A DNA stretch of 64,000 nucleotides from Micromonospora avicenniae. Lineage in GTDB: Bacteria > Actinomycetota > Actinomycetes > Mycobacteriales > Micromonosporaceae. A model generated the notes under the pieces. That model did not search any database. It saw only the letters and a program-made list of their open reading frames with translations, and had not been told where the DNA came from. Positions 42,437-50,864 of this stretch are shown in pieces. Positions within the stretch are counted from its first letter, which is position 1. Each line of letters opens with the position of its first letter. The position numbers and the translations under genes were made by a program. The stretch spans positions 62,001 through 126,000 of the forward strand of contig NZ_FTNF01000007.1 of NCBI RefSeq assembly GCF_900156065.1, written 5' to 3'.

Positions 42437-42763
42437 ATGGCACGCATGGATATCTACGAGGACGCCCGCACGGTGTCACGGGCCGACCTGGCCGGCTGGC
42501 TGCGTCAGCTGGCGAACCAGCTGGAGTCCGACGGACGGGTCTACTACGGCGCCGCCGGCGCGGTCGCGGTCGCGGACGAGGTGCGGTGCGAGCTGGAGAT
42601 CGAGCGGGAGAGCGACACGGAGCTCTCCGTCGAGATCGAGTTCTCCTGGACCGTGCCCGCCCCGGTGAAGGCGGCGGAGCAGGAGACCGAGCCCGCGAAG
42701 GACGACGAGGCGGCCGAGGAGCCGAAGGCCGAGCCGGCCGCCGAGGAGACGCCGCAGGCGTGA
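42437..42763 (+). CDS. Amphi-Trp domain protein
   Basis: 108 aa. The N-terminal 75 residues fit the amphi-Trp domain (DLAGWLRQLANQLESDGRVYY, VRCELEIERE, ELSVEIEFSW), followed by an acidic Glu/Ala-rich tail. The domain is a small alpha-beta unit of unknown function found in Actinobacteria and Archaea. An upstream in-frame GTG at 42422 exists; ATG 42437 has GTGGAG about 7 nt before it. The next gene on the same strand, an ion channel, begins 61 nt later. Confidence 0.82.
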   Translation: MARMDIYEDARTVSRADLAGWLRQLANQLESDGRVYYGAAGAVAVADEVRCELEIERESDTELSVEIEFSWTVPAPVKAAEQETEPAKDDEAAEEPKAEPAAEETPQA

Positions 42764-42824
42764 CGGTGCAGCGACCGGAGGGCGGCGGCGACGCCGGCGC
42801 CCACCGGGCGATCGACGGAGAACC

Positions 42825-43841
42825 ATGACGCCCCCCGTTCGAAGCCGGAGGCACCGGCTGGCCGTTGCGTGCCAGAAGTTGGTGGACGCTTCCTGGTTCG
42901 GCCTGGCGAGCTTCGTCGTCATCGTCGTCAACTCGATGGCGCTCGGCTTGGAGACCTACGGCCGGGCGGTCGTGGCGGCCGGCGGCGCACTGCGGATGGT
43001 CGAGTACGCGTGCCTCGCCTTCTTCGTGCTCGAACTGCTGGTGCGGTTCGGGGCGCACCTACGGAGTCCAGCCGGGTTCTTCCGGGACCGCTGGAACGTG
43101 TTCGACCTGCTCATTCTCGCCGCTCCGCTGGCCCCCGGCGTACGGGAGAACGTGACGCTCCTGCGGCTGCTGCGACTGGCCCGCATCGTGCGCGCGTTCC
43201 GTCTCTTCCCCAGCCTGCGGGTGATCCTGGTCGGCATCCGGCGCAGCCTTCCCGGGCTCGGCAGTTTCCTTCTGGTCACCGTGCTGGTGCTGTACGGGTA
43301 CGCGATGCTCGGCTGGATGCTCTTCGGCGCCGCCTACCCGGATAGGTACGGCACGGTCGGGCAGGCGATGCTCACGCTCTTTCTGCTGCTGTCGCTGGAC
43401 GGCATCACCGACACGCTCCAGGCCGGCCGGGAGGTCACCGAGTGGGCGGTGCTGTACTACGTCTCGTACATGGTCACCGCCTGCTACCTGCTGACCAACC
43501 TGCTGGTGGGCGTGGTCCTCAACGCGCTCGAGGAGGCCCACCAGGAGGAGCGGGCCGCGGCGGAGCGCACCACCCGGCGGAAGACTCCCGACGGCCTCAC
43601 CGAGCCTTCGGTCCACGAGCAACTGGCCCAGCTACGCGCGATCATCACGAATCTGGAGCGGCGGCTTCCGGAGTATCCGGCCGGCGACACCCAGGGATCG
43701 GCAGTGGCTCGGCGCCACGCCCAACCAGGCCGCCGAGGGGCTCGCGGCAAGCGTGGAGGCCCCGGCGGCGGCGTGTCGAGAGGTGCCCGACCGAAGATCG
43801 GGAAGTCCGTGTCCTCTGTGGAGGGATCTCGAAGCGGATGA
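42825..43841 (+). CDS. Voltage-gated-type cation channel (single-domain, NaChBac/BacNav-like)
   Basis: 338 aa. Six membrane helices with an S4-like segment rich in spaced arginines (LLRLLRLARIVRAFRLF, then VGIRRS) and a pore region followed by S6 (YLLTNLLVGVVLNALEEA). The selectivity-filter position reads LLSLDGITD instead of the TLESW of BacNav channels: Glu is replaced by Asp and Trp by Ile. The C-terminal tail (about 230-338) is charged, basic and likely disordered after a short coiled coil. GGAG upstream supports the ATG. Ion selectivity cannot be inferred. Confidence 0.82.
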   Translation: MTPPVRSRRHRLAVACQKLVDASWFGLASFVVIVVNSMALGLETYGRAVVAAGGALRMVEYACLAFFVLELLVRFGAHLRSPAGFFRDRWNVFDLLILAAPLAPGVRENVTLLRLLRLARIVRAFRLFPSLRVILVGIRRSLPGLGSFLLVTVLVLYGYAMLGWMLFGAAYPDRYGTVGQAMLTLFLLLSLDGITDTLQAGREVTEWAVLYYVSYMVTACYLLTNLLVGVVLNALEEAHQEERAAAERTTRRKTPDGLTEPSVHEQLAQLRAIITNLERRLPEYPAGDTQGSAVARRHAQPGRRGARGKRGGPGGGVSRGARPKIGKSVSSVEGSRSG

Positions 43842-43905
43842 TGTAATTCATCCCGATCGGTCCCCCTCCGGGCGAGATGTCAGCCCGGGTATCGAAGGAG
43901 AGCCC

Positions 43906-44127
43906 ATGCCCGTCACCGCCGACCTCAGCAAGCTGGTCGACAAGGCCTACCAGGACCAGACCCTCGCCGAGCTGGTCGACGCCCCGGTGGCCGCCCTCGC
44001 GGGGGTCAGCGAGGGCGGCGCCAAGCTGCTCAAGGAGGCGCTCGGCATCGTCACGATCGGCGACCTCGGCCGGAACCCGTACTTCCGGGTCGCCCAGGCG
44101 CTGGTCGCCCTGGACTCCGGCAAGTAG
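43906..44127 (+). CDS. Small helix-hairpin-helix-like protein
   Basis: 73 aa. Predicted helical with a hairpin-like motif, ALAGVSEGGAKLLKEALGI (about 29-47) followed by TIGDLGRNPYF. This resembles the helix-hairpin-helix DNA-binding or protein-contact motif seen in small actinobacterial proteins, but no family is certain. GAAGGAG 6 nt before the ATG. A strong terminator follows. Confidence 0.75.
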   Translation: MPVTADLSKLVDKAYQDQTLAELVDAPVAALAGVSEGGAKLLKEALGIVTIGDLGRNPYFRVAQALVALDSGK

Positions 44128-44139
44128 GCACCCGAGTCC

Positions 44140-44177
44140 GTGACGCCCGGCGGTGACCCGAACCCGCCGGGCGTCAC
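44140..44177 (+). terminator. Terminator of the small helix-hairpin-helix gene
   Basis: Perfect 14-bp arms GTGACGCCCGGCGG / CCGCCGGGCGTCAC with a 10-nt loop. Confidence 0.78.
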
Positions 44178-44248
44178 GCCCCGAGGGTAGGGCTGGGCAT
44201 ACCCGCGAAAGTGGATCCAGGCGGCTGGGGCGACGCCGGCCCCGCCGA

Positions 44249-44254
44249 TAGCGT
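44249..44254 (+). promoter_or_regulatory. -10 box of the histidine kinase gene (leaderless)
   Basis: TAGCGT, 7 nt before the ATG at 44262. Confidence 0.5.
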
Positions 44255-44261
44255 CGATGGC

Positions 44262-45554
44262 ATGACATCGCCCCAGCTCCCGCACCTGGCCACGGCGCTG
44301 CGCAACCCCCGCTACCTGGTCTCGGAATGGCCGTGGCGTGCGCTGGGCTACCTGGTGTCCACCGCCCCGATCGCCGGCGTGCTCTCCGTCGGGCTGTTGC
44401 TGGTCGGGGCGCCCCTGTTGGCGGCTGTCAACGCCGTACGGCAGCACGGCCGCCCGATTCCCCTGCCGCTCGCGCTCTTCCTGACCCTGGGCACGCTGGC
44501 CCTCGTGGGGTTCGCGCCGATCGTGAGCGCCGCCGTCGCGGCGGTGGAGCGGTGGCGGCTCGGGCTCGTCGATCCACGCCCGCTGCCGGCCCGCCGCTGG
44601 TCGGGCGTCGCCGAGCGCTACACCAGCGCCAGCGCGTGGCGGGAGGTCGCGTACCTGGTGTGGCTGGGCGGCGTGGTGCCGGTCGTCTACTGGGTCTACC
44701 TGCTGCTCGTGCTGATCGACATTCTCGTGGTCACCAGCCCGTGGCTGGCCGGGGACGCCGACCAGGTGATCGTGCTCTGGGACATCGTCGACCGGCCGGG
44801 TGAGGCCGTCCCGTACGCGATCGTCGGGGTCCTGCTGCTGCCGGTGCTCTGGTACGGGCTCGGGGTGATCGCAGCGGTCCAGGGCGCGGTGGCCCGGTGG
44901 CTGCTCGGCTCGTCGCCCGACATCGTCGAGCTGCGCGAGGTGACCCGGTCGCGGGCCCGCCTCGTGGACGCGTACGAGGCGGAGCGGCGCCGGATCGAGC
45001 GCGACCTGCACGACGCCGCCCAGCCCAGGCTGACCAGCCTCACCCTGCAACTGGGGCTGGCCCGGCTCGACGTGCCGGAGGACTCCCCGGCCGCCCGGCC
45101 GCTCGCGGTGGCTCACGACCAGGCCAAGGGGCTGATGATCATGCTCCGGCAGATCGTGCACGGCATCCGACCGCAGAGCCTCACGGACCTCAACCTCGCC
45201 GGCGCGGTCCGGGAACTGGCCGACGAGGCCGCCGTCCCGGTGACCGTGCACGCCGACCTGGACCGGCCGGTGCCCGAGAACGTCGAGACGACCGCCTGGT
45301 ACGTGGTCTCGGAGTCACTGAACAACGTCACCCGGCACGCTTCGGCGACCCGCGCCGAGGTGCGGCTGACGCAGGCCGGCGACCGGCTCGTGGTCGAGGT
45401 CTCGGACGACGGCCGGGGCGGCGCGGATCCGGCGCGGGGCACCGGCCTGACCGGGCTCGCCGACCGGGTGAGCGCGGCCGGTGGGCGGTTGCTGCTCGCC
45501 AGCCCGCCCGGCGGCCCTACGCTCGTCCGGGTGGAGCTGCCATGCCACAGGTGA
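44262..45554 (+). CDS. Sensor histidine kinase (NarL/DesK-type, HisKA_3)
   Basis: 430 aa. Four membrane helices lie in the first 220 residues with no clear extracellular domain, then the dimerisation/phosphorylation box ERRRIERDLHDAAQPRL (phospho-His in RDLHD) and a HATPase_c domain with ESLNNVTRHASAT and GTGLTGLADRV. The usual HDGAQQRL is HDAAQPRL here. It is expected to phosphorylate the response regulator encoded next, whose start overlaps this stop by 13 nt. The signal is unknown. The ATG at 44262 is set by the TAGCGT box. Confidence 0.9.
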   Translation: MTSPQLPHLATALRNPRYLVSEWPWRALGYLVSTAPIAGVLSVGLLLVGAPLLAAVNAVRQHGRPIPLPLALFLTLGTLALVGFAPIVSAAVAAVERWRLGLVDPRPLPARRWSGVAERYTSASAWREVAYLVWLGGVVPVVYWVYLLLVLIDILVVTSPWLAGDADQVIVLWDIVDRPGEAVPYAIVGVLLLPVLWYGLGVIAAVQGAVARWLLGSSPDIVELREVTRSRARLVDAYEAERRRIERDLHDAAQPRLTSLTLQLGLARLDVPEDSPAARPLAVAHDQAKGLMIMLRQIVHGIRPQSLTDLNLAGAVRELADEAAVPVTVHADLDRPVPENVETTAWYVVSESLNNVTRHASATRAEVRLTQAGDRLVVEVSDDGRGGADPARGTGLTGLADRVSAAGGRLLLASPPGGPTLVRVELPCHR

Positions 45555-46252
45555 CCCGGGTCGTGCTCGCCGAGGACGAGGTCCTCCTGCGCGAGGGGCT
45601 CGTCGGCCTGCTGGAGCGCTTCGGTTTCGAGGTGCTCGCCGCCGTCGGCTCCGCACCGGAGCTGCTGGAGGCGACCCGCTTGCACCGGCCGGACCTGGTG
45701 GTGACCGACATCCGGATGCCCCCGGGCCGGCGGGACGACGGTCTACGGGCGGCGGTCGCGTTGCGCTCGGAGCAGCCAGAGCTCGCGGTGGTGGTGCTCA
45801 GCCAGCACGTACAGGCCGGGTACGCCGCCGCGCTCCTCGACAGCGGCGACGGCCGCCGAGTCGGCTACCTGCTGAAGGACCGGGTCGCCGAGGTGGTCGA
45901 GTTCGTCGAACACCTGCGTATCGTCGCCGGCGGCGGCACGGTCGTCGACCCCGATGTCGTACGCCGGTTGTTGCACCGCCCGCACGACCCGCTGGCGGCG
46001 TTGTCGCCGCGCGAGCGGGAGGTGCTGGCGTTGATCGCGGAGGGTCGCTCGAACGCGGCGATCGCGGCGGCGCTGCACGTCACCGAGGCGGCAGTGGGCA
46101 AGCACGTCGGGAACATCCTCACGAAGCTCGGCCTGCTGCCCAGCGACGACACCAACCGCCGGGTGCTGGCGGTCCTCACATACCTGCGTGGCGGCCCGGC
46201 GGCCGATCCCGGCGGCTCGACGTGGACCGGCCCGGCCGCGGGCCGACGCTGA
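45542..46252 (+). CDS. LuxR/NarL-type response regulator
   Basis: 236 aa. Receiver domain (about 5-125) with the acidic pocket AEDE and the phospho-Asp in LVVTDIRMP, then the switch residues VVVLSQHV and K in YLLKDRV. A LuxR-type helix-turn-helix (about 155-215) has LSPREREVLALIAEGRSNAA and AAVGKHVGNILTKLGL. Start overlaps the kinase gene by 13 nt, so the pair is one operon. Targets unknown. Confidence 0.91.
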   Translation: MPQVTRVVLAEDEVLLREGLVGLLERFGFEVLAAVGSAPELLEATRLHRPDLVVTDIRMPPGRRDDGLRAAVALRSEQPELAVVVLSQHVQAGYAAALLDSGDGRRVGYLLKDRVAEVVEFVEHLRIVAGGGTVVDPDVVRRLLHRPHDPLAALSPREREVLALIAEGRSNAAIAAALHVTEAAVGKHVGNILTKLGLLPSDDTNRRVLAVLTYLRGGPAADPGGSTWTGPAAGRR

Positions 46253-46278
46253 GGCGGCCGGACCGGCCACGCCGGACG

Positions 46279-46584
46279 TCACCAGGACGCCTTGCGCACA
46301 CCCGGCAGCTCGCCCCGCAGCGCCATTTCCCGGAACCTGACCCGGGACAGGCCGAACCGGGTGAGCACTCCGCGCGGTCGTCCGTCGACGACGTCCCGGT
46401 TGCGTAGCCGCACCGGGCTGGAGTCCCGGGGCAGCCGCGCCAGGCGGCGGACGGAGTCGTCGCGTACCGCCGGGTCGGTGTCGGGGTGTGCGATCGCTCG
46501 CTTCAGCTCGGCGCGGCGCTCGGCGTGCCGCGCGACCAGCTCCTCCCGGCGGGCCTGCCGGTTGACGAGACCGTCGCGGGCCAT
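46279..46584 (-). CDS. rpsN: Ribosomal protein S14, zinc-free (C-minus) paralogue
   Basis: 101 aa, the long S14 form lacking the CxxC...CxxC zinc ribbon (no cysteine in the protein). The conserved [14 protein letters not shown] and C-terminal [19 protein letters not shown] fit S14. Zinc-free copies replace the zinc-binding S14 when zinc is scarce. It lies directly after rpmG, with start and stop overlapping by 1 nt. Confidence 0.93.
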   Translation of the reverse strand: MARDGLVNRQARREELVARHAERRAELKRAIAHPDTDPAVRDDSVRRLARLPRDSSPVRLRNRDVVDGRPRGVLTRFGLSRVRFREMALRGELPGVRKASW

Positions 46585-46751
46585 CAGCGCTCCTCCCGGA
46601 ACTCGACGTGCCGGCGCACGATCGGGTCGTACTTGCGCAGGACGAGGCGGTCCGGGTCGTTGCGCCGGTTCTTCCGGGTGACGTACGTGTAGCCGGTGCC
46701 GGCGGTGCTGCGGAGCTTGACCACCGGACGGATGTCGGTCTGTCGGGCCAT
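46584..46751 (-). CDS. rpmG: Ribosomal protein L33, zinc-free (C-minus) paralogue
   Basis: 55 aa with [20 protein letters not shown] and no cysteines, the zinc-independent L33 form. It overlaps rpsN and rpmB by single nucleotides, so the three genes are one tightly packed unit. Confidence 0.93.
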   Translation of the reverse strand: MARQTDIRPVVKLRSTAGTGYTYVTRKNRRNDPDRLVLRKYDPIVRRHVEFREER

Positions 46752-46987
46752 CAGATCCGTACCCCCCGGCCACGCAGCTCGGCGACGATCGCCTCGATGC
46801 CCTTGCGGTCGACCGTCCGCAACGCCTTGGCGGTGAGGGTGAGAGTGATCCAGCGCCGCTCGGACGGCAACCAGTAGCGGTGACGCTGGAGATTCGGGTT
46901 CCACCGGCGGCGGGTGCGCCGGTGGGAGTGGGACACGGCGTTGCCGAAGCCTGGTTGGGCCTCGGTGACGTCACATCGTCTGGACAC
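46751..46987 (-). CDS. rpmB: Ribosomal protein L28, zinc-starvation paralogue
   Basis: 78 aa, MSRRCDVT-type start (GTG at 46987), [20 protein letters not shown] and [16 protein letters not shown]. One cysteine remains (RRCDV) but the CxxC pair of zinc-binding L28 is absent. AAGGAG 6 nt upstream sets the start; the frame is open further upstream. It is the first gene of the rpmB-rpmG-rpsN unit and has a Zur-like box at its promoter. Confidence 0.93.
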   Translation of the reverse strand: MSRRCDVTEAQPGFGNAVSHSHRRTRRRWNPNLQRHRYWLPSERRWITLTLTAKALRTVDRKGIEAIVAELRGRGVRI

Positions 46988-47013
46988 GCGGACTCCTTCT
47001 CGTTTGCTGTTCG

Positions 47014-47038
47014 ACCTTAACGGCAATGGTTTTCGTTT
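47014..47038 (-). promoter_or_regulatory. Predicted Zur box and -10 element of the zinc-free ribosomal protein operon
   Basis: On the minus strand, AACGAAAACCATTGCCGTT resembles actinobacterial Zur boxes (tGAAAAtnATTnTCA pattern), and a TAAGGT -10 box (47014-47019) overlaps its end. Palindromy is partial. Confidence 0.6.
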
Positions 47039-47114
47039 CTACTCGAGTCGGTCGGGTGCCGCGACGGCGGGGGTGCCCGTCACCCCGCTCTTCGAACCGG
47101 CCCGGCGGTGACCC

Positions 47115-47134
47115 TATAATGACAACCGTTTTCA
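47115..47134 (+). promoter_or_regulatory. Predicted Zur box overlapping a consensus -10 element
   Basis: TATAAT (47115-47120) runs directly into TGACAACCGTTTTCA (47120-47134), a near palindrome of the Zur type. Repressor binding would cover the promoter of the CobW-like gene 22 nt upstream of its ATG. Confidence 0.7.
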
Positions 47135-47155
47135 ACAAGCGACGAGAGGACCGTG

Positions 47156-48478
47156 ATGTCGACGTCACCACTCGCGCCCGCCGGCACCGTGATCGGAGAG
47201 GCCGACCTCCGGCCGTCACTGACCGTGCTGAGCGGCTTCTGGCCGGCAACCACGTACGCCGTCGCCCGCGCCCTGCTCGCGGTGGACCCGTCGCTGCTGC
47301 TGGTGCGCCACGATCTCACCGAGGTACACACGGGCGCGGTGCAGCGCATCGTCCGCGACGGCAACGGCCTGCTGGAGGACGTACGCGTCGACCTCGCACA
47401 CGGGTGCGTCTCCTGCACGCTCCGTGAAGACGTGCTGCCCACCCTGGCCCGGCTCACCCGCACCCACCCCGGCCGGGACCTGCTCCTGATGCTCCCCGAG
47501 GTGGTCGAGCCGGAGGCGGTCGCCGCAGCCTGCGCGCACTGCCTCGTCGACGGCGCGCCCGTCACCGACCTGCTGCGCATCGACTCGTACGTCACGGTGG
47601 TGGACGCCGAGCACCTGATCGACGGGCTGGCCACCACCGACGACCTCAAGGCCCTGGGCATCCACGCCGCCACCGACGACGACCGTGCCGTGGCCGACGT
47701 GGTCGTACGCCAGATCGAGTACGCGGACACCATCGTCCTCTGGGGAACGTCCCCCGGCGGGGAGTTCGACACCAGCCGACTGTCGGTGCTGCTGGACCGG
47801 ATGGCCCCGTGGGCCACCCAGGTCCGGGTCGACGCGGACCTGGTCGACACCCACGCGCTCAGCCGCCGGCTACGCGGCACCCGGCGGCACCGGCCCGACA
47901 CGCCAGGCGTACTGACCCGTGGCCTGGAGGGGTACCCGCTCGGTGCGCACGAGCCGCACCCGGACTGCGGGGTCGTCTCCGTGCTGTTCCGGACGCGCCG
48001 CCCGTTCCATCCCGAACGTCTGCACGACGCGCTGGAGGAGATCAACGGCGAGGCGATCCGGTCGCGGGGACACCTGTGGCTGGCCAGCCAGCCGGAGACC
48101 GTGATCGCCTGGGACTTCGCCGGCGGCGGACTCGGCCTGGGTTCGCTCGGACGCTGGCTCGCCGTCCTGCCGGATGAGCTCTGGGCCGACACGTCCGACC
48201 ACCGGCGGCTCGCCGCCGCGCTGGACTGGGATCCCTACTACGGCGACCGCCACCAACATCTGGTCTTCATCGGCCTGGACCTGGCCGCCGCCGACCTGCA
48301 CCGCACCCTCGCCGCGTGCCTGCTCACCGACGCCGAACTGGCCGACGGCGAGGAGGTCTGGCGCAGCTATCCCGACCCGTTCGCCGGCTGCTTCCCCCTC
48401 GTCACCCTCACCCCGGACGGCAGTCACGCTCCCGATCTGTCCGACAGTTCCGCCGACCCCGAAGGAGAGAGCGCATGA
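47156..48478 (+). CDS. CobW-like protein lacking a Walker A motif (Rv0106/Mrf-like)
   Basis: 440 aa. The protein lines up with CobW/COG0523 GTPases but the P-loop position reads [16 protein letters not shown], without the G-x4-GK-T/S signature, so GTP binding is doubtful. The metal motif [10 protein letters not shown] is kept, as are [12 protein letters not shown] and YPDPF in the C-terminal domain. These phrases match, from memory, mycobacterial Rv0106, whose M. smegmatis relative (Mrf) helps recruit the hibernation factor Mpy to zinc-starved ribosomes. Context with zinc-free ribosomal proteins supports that role. A GTG at 47153 is an alternative start. Confidence 0.85.
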   Translation: MSTSPLAPAGTVIGEADLRPSLTVLSGFWPATTYAVARALLAVDPSLLLVRHDLTEVHTGAVQRIVRDGNGLLEDVRVDLAHGCVSCTLREDVLPTLARLTRTHPGRDLLLMLPEVVEPEAVAAACAHCLVDGAPVTDLLRIDSYVTVVDAEHLIDGLATTDDLKALGIHAATDDDRAVADVVVRQIEYADTIVLWGTSPGGEFDTSRLSVLLDRMAPWATQVRVDADLVDTHALSRRLRGTRRHRPDTPGVLTRGLEGYPLGAHEPHPDCGVVSVLFRTRRPFHPERLHDALEEINGEAIRSRGHLWLASQPETVIAWDFAGGGLGLGSLGRWLAVLPDELWADTSDHRRLAAALDWDPYYGDRHQHLVFIGLDLAAADLHRTLAACLLTDAELADGEEVWRSYPDPFAGCFPLVTLTPDGSHAPDLSDSSADPEGESA

Positions 48479-48738
48479 AGGGCGGCATCCACCCCGAGTA
48501 CCGGCCGGTCGTCTACCGCGACCGCGCCGCCGACTTCGCCTTCCTCACCCGTTCCACCGCCACCAGCGACCAGACGATCGAGTGGACCGACGGCAACACC
48601 TATCCGGTCATCGACGTGCAGGTCTCCTCCGCGAGCCACCCGTTCTGGACCGGGAGACAGCGGCTCGTCGACAGCGCGGGACGGGTGGAGCGGTTCCGTG
48701 CACGCTACGCCCGGCACGGGGCGCAACGACCACGCTGA
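48475..48738 (+). CDS. rpmE2: Ribosomal protein L31 type B (zinc-free)
   Basis: 87 aa, starting [16 protein letters not shown] and holding [13 protein letters not shown] and SHPFWTGRQ, without the CxxC of zinc-type L31. Its ATGA start overlaps the stop of the CobW-like gene, so the two are co-translated and share the Zur-like promoter. It replaces zinc L31 under zinc limitation. Confidence 0.94.
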   Translation: MKGGIHPEYRPVVYRDRAADFAFLTRSTATSDQTIEWTDGNTYPVIDVQVSSASHPFWTGRQRLVDSAGRVERFRARYARHGAQRPR

Positions 48739-48753
48739 GGTCGGCCCGCACCG

Positions 48754-48799
48754 CGGCCGGGGCCGCCTCCCGAGCCGATTCGGGAGACGGCCCCGGCCG
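48754..48799. terminator. Strong terminator between convergent rpmE2 and the SRPBCC gene
   Basis: 20-nt arms (CGGCCGGGGC... and its complement, one mismatch) around a 6-nt loop, 15 nt after the rpmE2 stop. Confidence 0.78.
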
Positions 48800-48817
48800 T
48801 CGACGTTCCAGAGGTCG

Positions 48818-49573
48818 TCAGGCGATCGGAAGTTTGTCGGCCCACGCCTGCCAGGCCTGCTCGGCCTGGGCCGGGTCCTGGTCGGCGTAGAGGTGATGGC
48901 CCAGCACCAGGACGTTGCCCCGGTCGGTGCCGGAGTGCAGGAAGCGGTAGAGGGCGTCGTCGGTGCGGACACCGACGTAGGTCGGCAGGCCTGCGAGGTC
49001 GACCACCCCGTCGATCGGCGGCAGCCCGTCGACGGTGAGCCGGACGCGCTGCCCCTCCTCGATCGGGCCGGCGATCCTGAAGGCCCCGGCCACCGCCGCC
49101 CAGACCTGGTCGGGCGTGCCGGCCTGAGGGCGGAACGCCGCGACCGGCGCTCCGGTCCGGCCGGGGAAATGGGCGAGGTACGCGGCCAGCGTGCCGAGGT
49201 ACATGTCCCAACCGGCCTTCATCGCCTCGTACTCGGTCTCCCAGTTGTCGCCGAGCACCCCGCTCTGCACCAGCCGCAGCACGGTACTCCCCTGGTCACG
49301 CCCCTCGATGAGGTATTCCATGGCCAGGAAGCCGCCGTCCGGTCCGGGCGTGGTGCGGTTGGCGAACCGCTTGCCCGGCTCCCAGGCGATGACCGTCGCC
49401 TCCTCGGTGTGACCGGCCATGGTGAGGCTGCTCCGGCCGCCCTCGCGGGGCTCGACCTCGCTGCGTCCCATGAACCAGGAGTCGAGGCCGGGGCCGGTGG
49501 CGATCGCCTCCCAGACCTGATCCGGAGTGGCCGCCAGCTCGATGTCCTTCTGAAGCTCGAAGTGGTGTCCCAT
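48818..49573 (-). CDS. SRPBCC (AHSA1-like) domain protein
   Basis: 251 aa. The first 150 residues form an SRPBCC/AHSA1-type domain (IELAATPDQVWEAIATGPGL, PGKRFANRTT, GWDMYLGTLAAYLA). A second similar half may follow (about 160-251: GTPDQVWAAVAGAF, TYVGVRTDDALYRFL). It is the third gene of an ArsR-DUF6069-SRPBCC unit, an arrangement found often in actinobacteria, where an ArsR regulator controls the SRPBCC protein. AAAGG upstream; the second of two adjacent start codons is used. Confidence 0.85.
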   Translation of the reverse strand: MGHHFELQKDIELAATPDQVWEAIATGPGLDSWFMGRSEVEPREGGRSSLTMAGHTEEATVIAWEPGKRFANRTTPGPDGGFLAMEYLIEGRDQGSTVLRLVQSGVLGDNWETEYEAMKAGWDMYLGTLAAYLAHFPGRTGAPVAAFRPQAGTPDQVWAAVAGAFRIAGPIEEGQRVRLTVDGLPPIDGVVDLAGLPTYVGVRTDDALYRFLHSGTDRGNVLVLGHHLYADQDPAQAEQAWQAWADKLPIA

Positions 49574-49654
49574 CACGGTGGACCTTTCGGTAGGTGTTCG
49601 GAATCGGGGTCGGAGGGTGCCGGCCGGCCACGGACGGCGCTGGCCGGGCAGGAG

Positions 49655-50110
49655 TCAGCGGTCGCCCGCCCGCTGGCGCAGCATCGGCAGCAGCGCCGCG
49701 GCCACCACGACGTGGAGCACACAGAGCATGACCCGGGTGTCCACCGTGGCCTGCTCGATGAAGACCGGGACGAAGGACGCCAGCAGCACGAGGCCGGCGA
49801 GTGCGCCCCAGACGGTCCGCGCGTGCCGGGTGAACCGCTCGAGCAGCGCCAGCGAGCCCCAGCCGAGCAACGCGAAGACCAGGCTGAACGCGGCGATCTC
49901 CGGCAGGATCAGCTGGTGCGACTGGGTCGCTCCCGGGTCGGTGAGGGTGAAGTCGGTGCCGGCGGCACGGCCGGCCAGGTAGAGCAGGCTGTTCGCGACC
50001 ACCGCGCCGCCCACTCCCAGGGCGCGCTGACGGCGACGCCGAGTGGTGGCACTGACGGTACGGGTGGCCGGTCGGGTACGGACGGCGATCGGGCTGGTCG
50101 TGGCGGTCAT
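49655..50110 (-). CDS. DUF6069 family membrane protein
   Basis: 151 aa. Four predicted membrane helices with an N-terminal basic cytoplasmic tail; FGW-type LLGWGSLALLERFTRHA and C-terminal VMLCVLHVVVAAALLPML fit DUF6069 as I know it. Function unknown. Its start lies just after the ArsR stop (1 nt gap). Confidence 0.75.
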   Translation of the reverse strand: MTATTSPIAVRTRPATRTVSATTRRRRQRALGVGGAVVANSLLYLAGRAAGTDFTLTDPGATQSHQLILPEIAAFSLVFALLGWGSLALLERFTRHARTVWGALAGLVLLASFVPVFIEQATVDTRVMLCVLHVVVAAALLPMLRQRAGDR

Positions 50111-50111
50111 G

Positions 50112-50720
50112 TCAGGACTCCTCGGATGCGTCGTTGCTGGTTGGGTCGGCGCTGGGGTGCAGGGCGAACACGACCCGGTGCTCGCGGCCACCGGGGGCGT
50201 TCTCGTCGTGGTAGCGGGCGACCAGTGCGCCGATCGTGGCCGCCAACTCTTCGGCGAACGCGGCCCGGTCGGTCGCCGAGGCGAACCGCACGTTGGCGTC
50301 GACGGCGAACGTCGCCACCCGCTTCTTCGCCCGGTCGGCACCGGTGATCAGTGAGCCGACGTCCTGTACGAGGCGGGCCGCGAGGGCGAGCAGCCACCGC
50401 GCCGACAACCGGTCCGGCGCCTCCGCCGGGTCGGGTCGCACCGCGGCCAGCGCGGCCGGCGAGATGACGTACGACGTGGCGGTCGCCTGCATGACCCGCT
50501 CGGTGACGTTGCCCTTGCGGCGCTCCTCCACCAGCTCGATCAGGCCGTGCTGCTCGAGCGCGCGGAGGTGGTAGTTGACCTTCTGGCGGGGCAGGCCGAC
50601 CCGGGCGGCGAGCATCGTCGCCGAGGCCGGCTCGGCGAGGGCCGCCAGGAGCCGGGCCCGCATCGGGTCCAGCGACACCTCGGCCGCCGCCGCGTCCTCG
50701 ATCACTGCGATGTCGAACAT
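50112..50720 (-). CDS. ArsR family transcriptional regulator
   Basis: 202 aa. The N-terminal winged helix (about 18-80) has RARLLAALAEPASATMLAAR and QKVNYHLRALEQHGLIELVEE. The C-terminal 110 residues are helical with no metal-site motif, so it may respond to a ligand rather than a metal. An inverted repeat GACAAG-TTTT-CTTGTC lies just upstream, probably its own operator. It heads the operon with DUF6069 and SRPBCC genes. Confidence 0.88.
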   Translation of the reverse strand: MFDIAVIEDAAAAEVSLDPMRARLLAALAEPASATMLAARVGLPRQKVNYHLRALEQHGLIELVEERRKGNVTERVMQATATSYVISPAALAAVRPDPAEAPDRLSARWLLALAARLVQDVGSLITGADRAKKRVATFAVDANVRFASATDRAAFAEELAATIGALVARYHDENAPGGREHRVVFALHPSADPTSNDASEES

Positions 50721-50737
50721 GCCTTGACTCTCTCACC

Positions 50738-50753
50738 GACAAGTTTTCTTGTC
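50738..50753. promoter_or_regulatory. Probable ArsR auto-operator
   Basis: GACAAG-TTTT-CTTGTC, followed by further GACAA/TTGTC half-sites to 50774 and enclosed by CACCGACA/TGTCGGTG, in an AT-rich patch about 17 nt before the ArsR start. Confidence 0.65.
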
Positions 50754-50790
50754 AAGACAAATCGCATTGTCGGTGGGCGGCACAAAGAAA

Positions 50791-50835
50791 GCGACCCCCG
50801 TACGCGCCCTCGAAGGGGCACCGCACGGGGGTCGC
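50791..50835 (-). terminator. Terminator of the TetR gene
   Basis: Arms GCGACCCCCGT / ACGGGGGTCGC with an inner GCCCT...AGGGGC stem, 30 nt beyond the TetR stop. Confidence 0.68.
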
Positions 50836-50864
50836 CTCACGTTCCGCGGCTCGGCGACCCGCGG

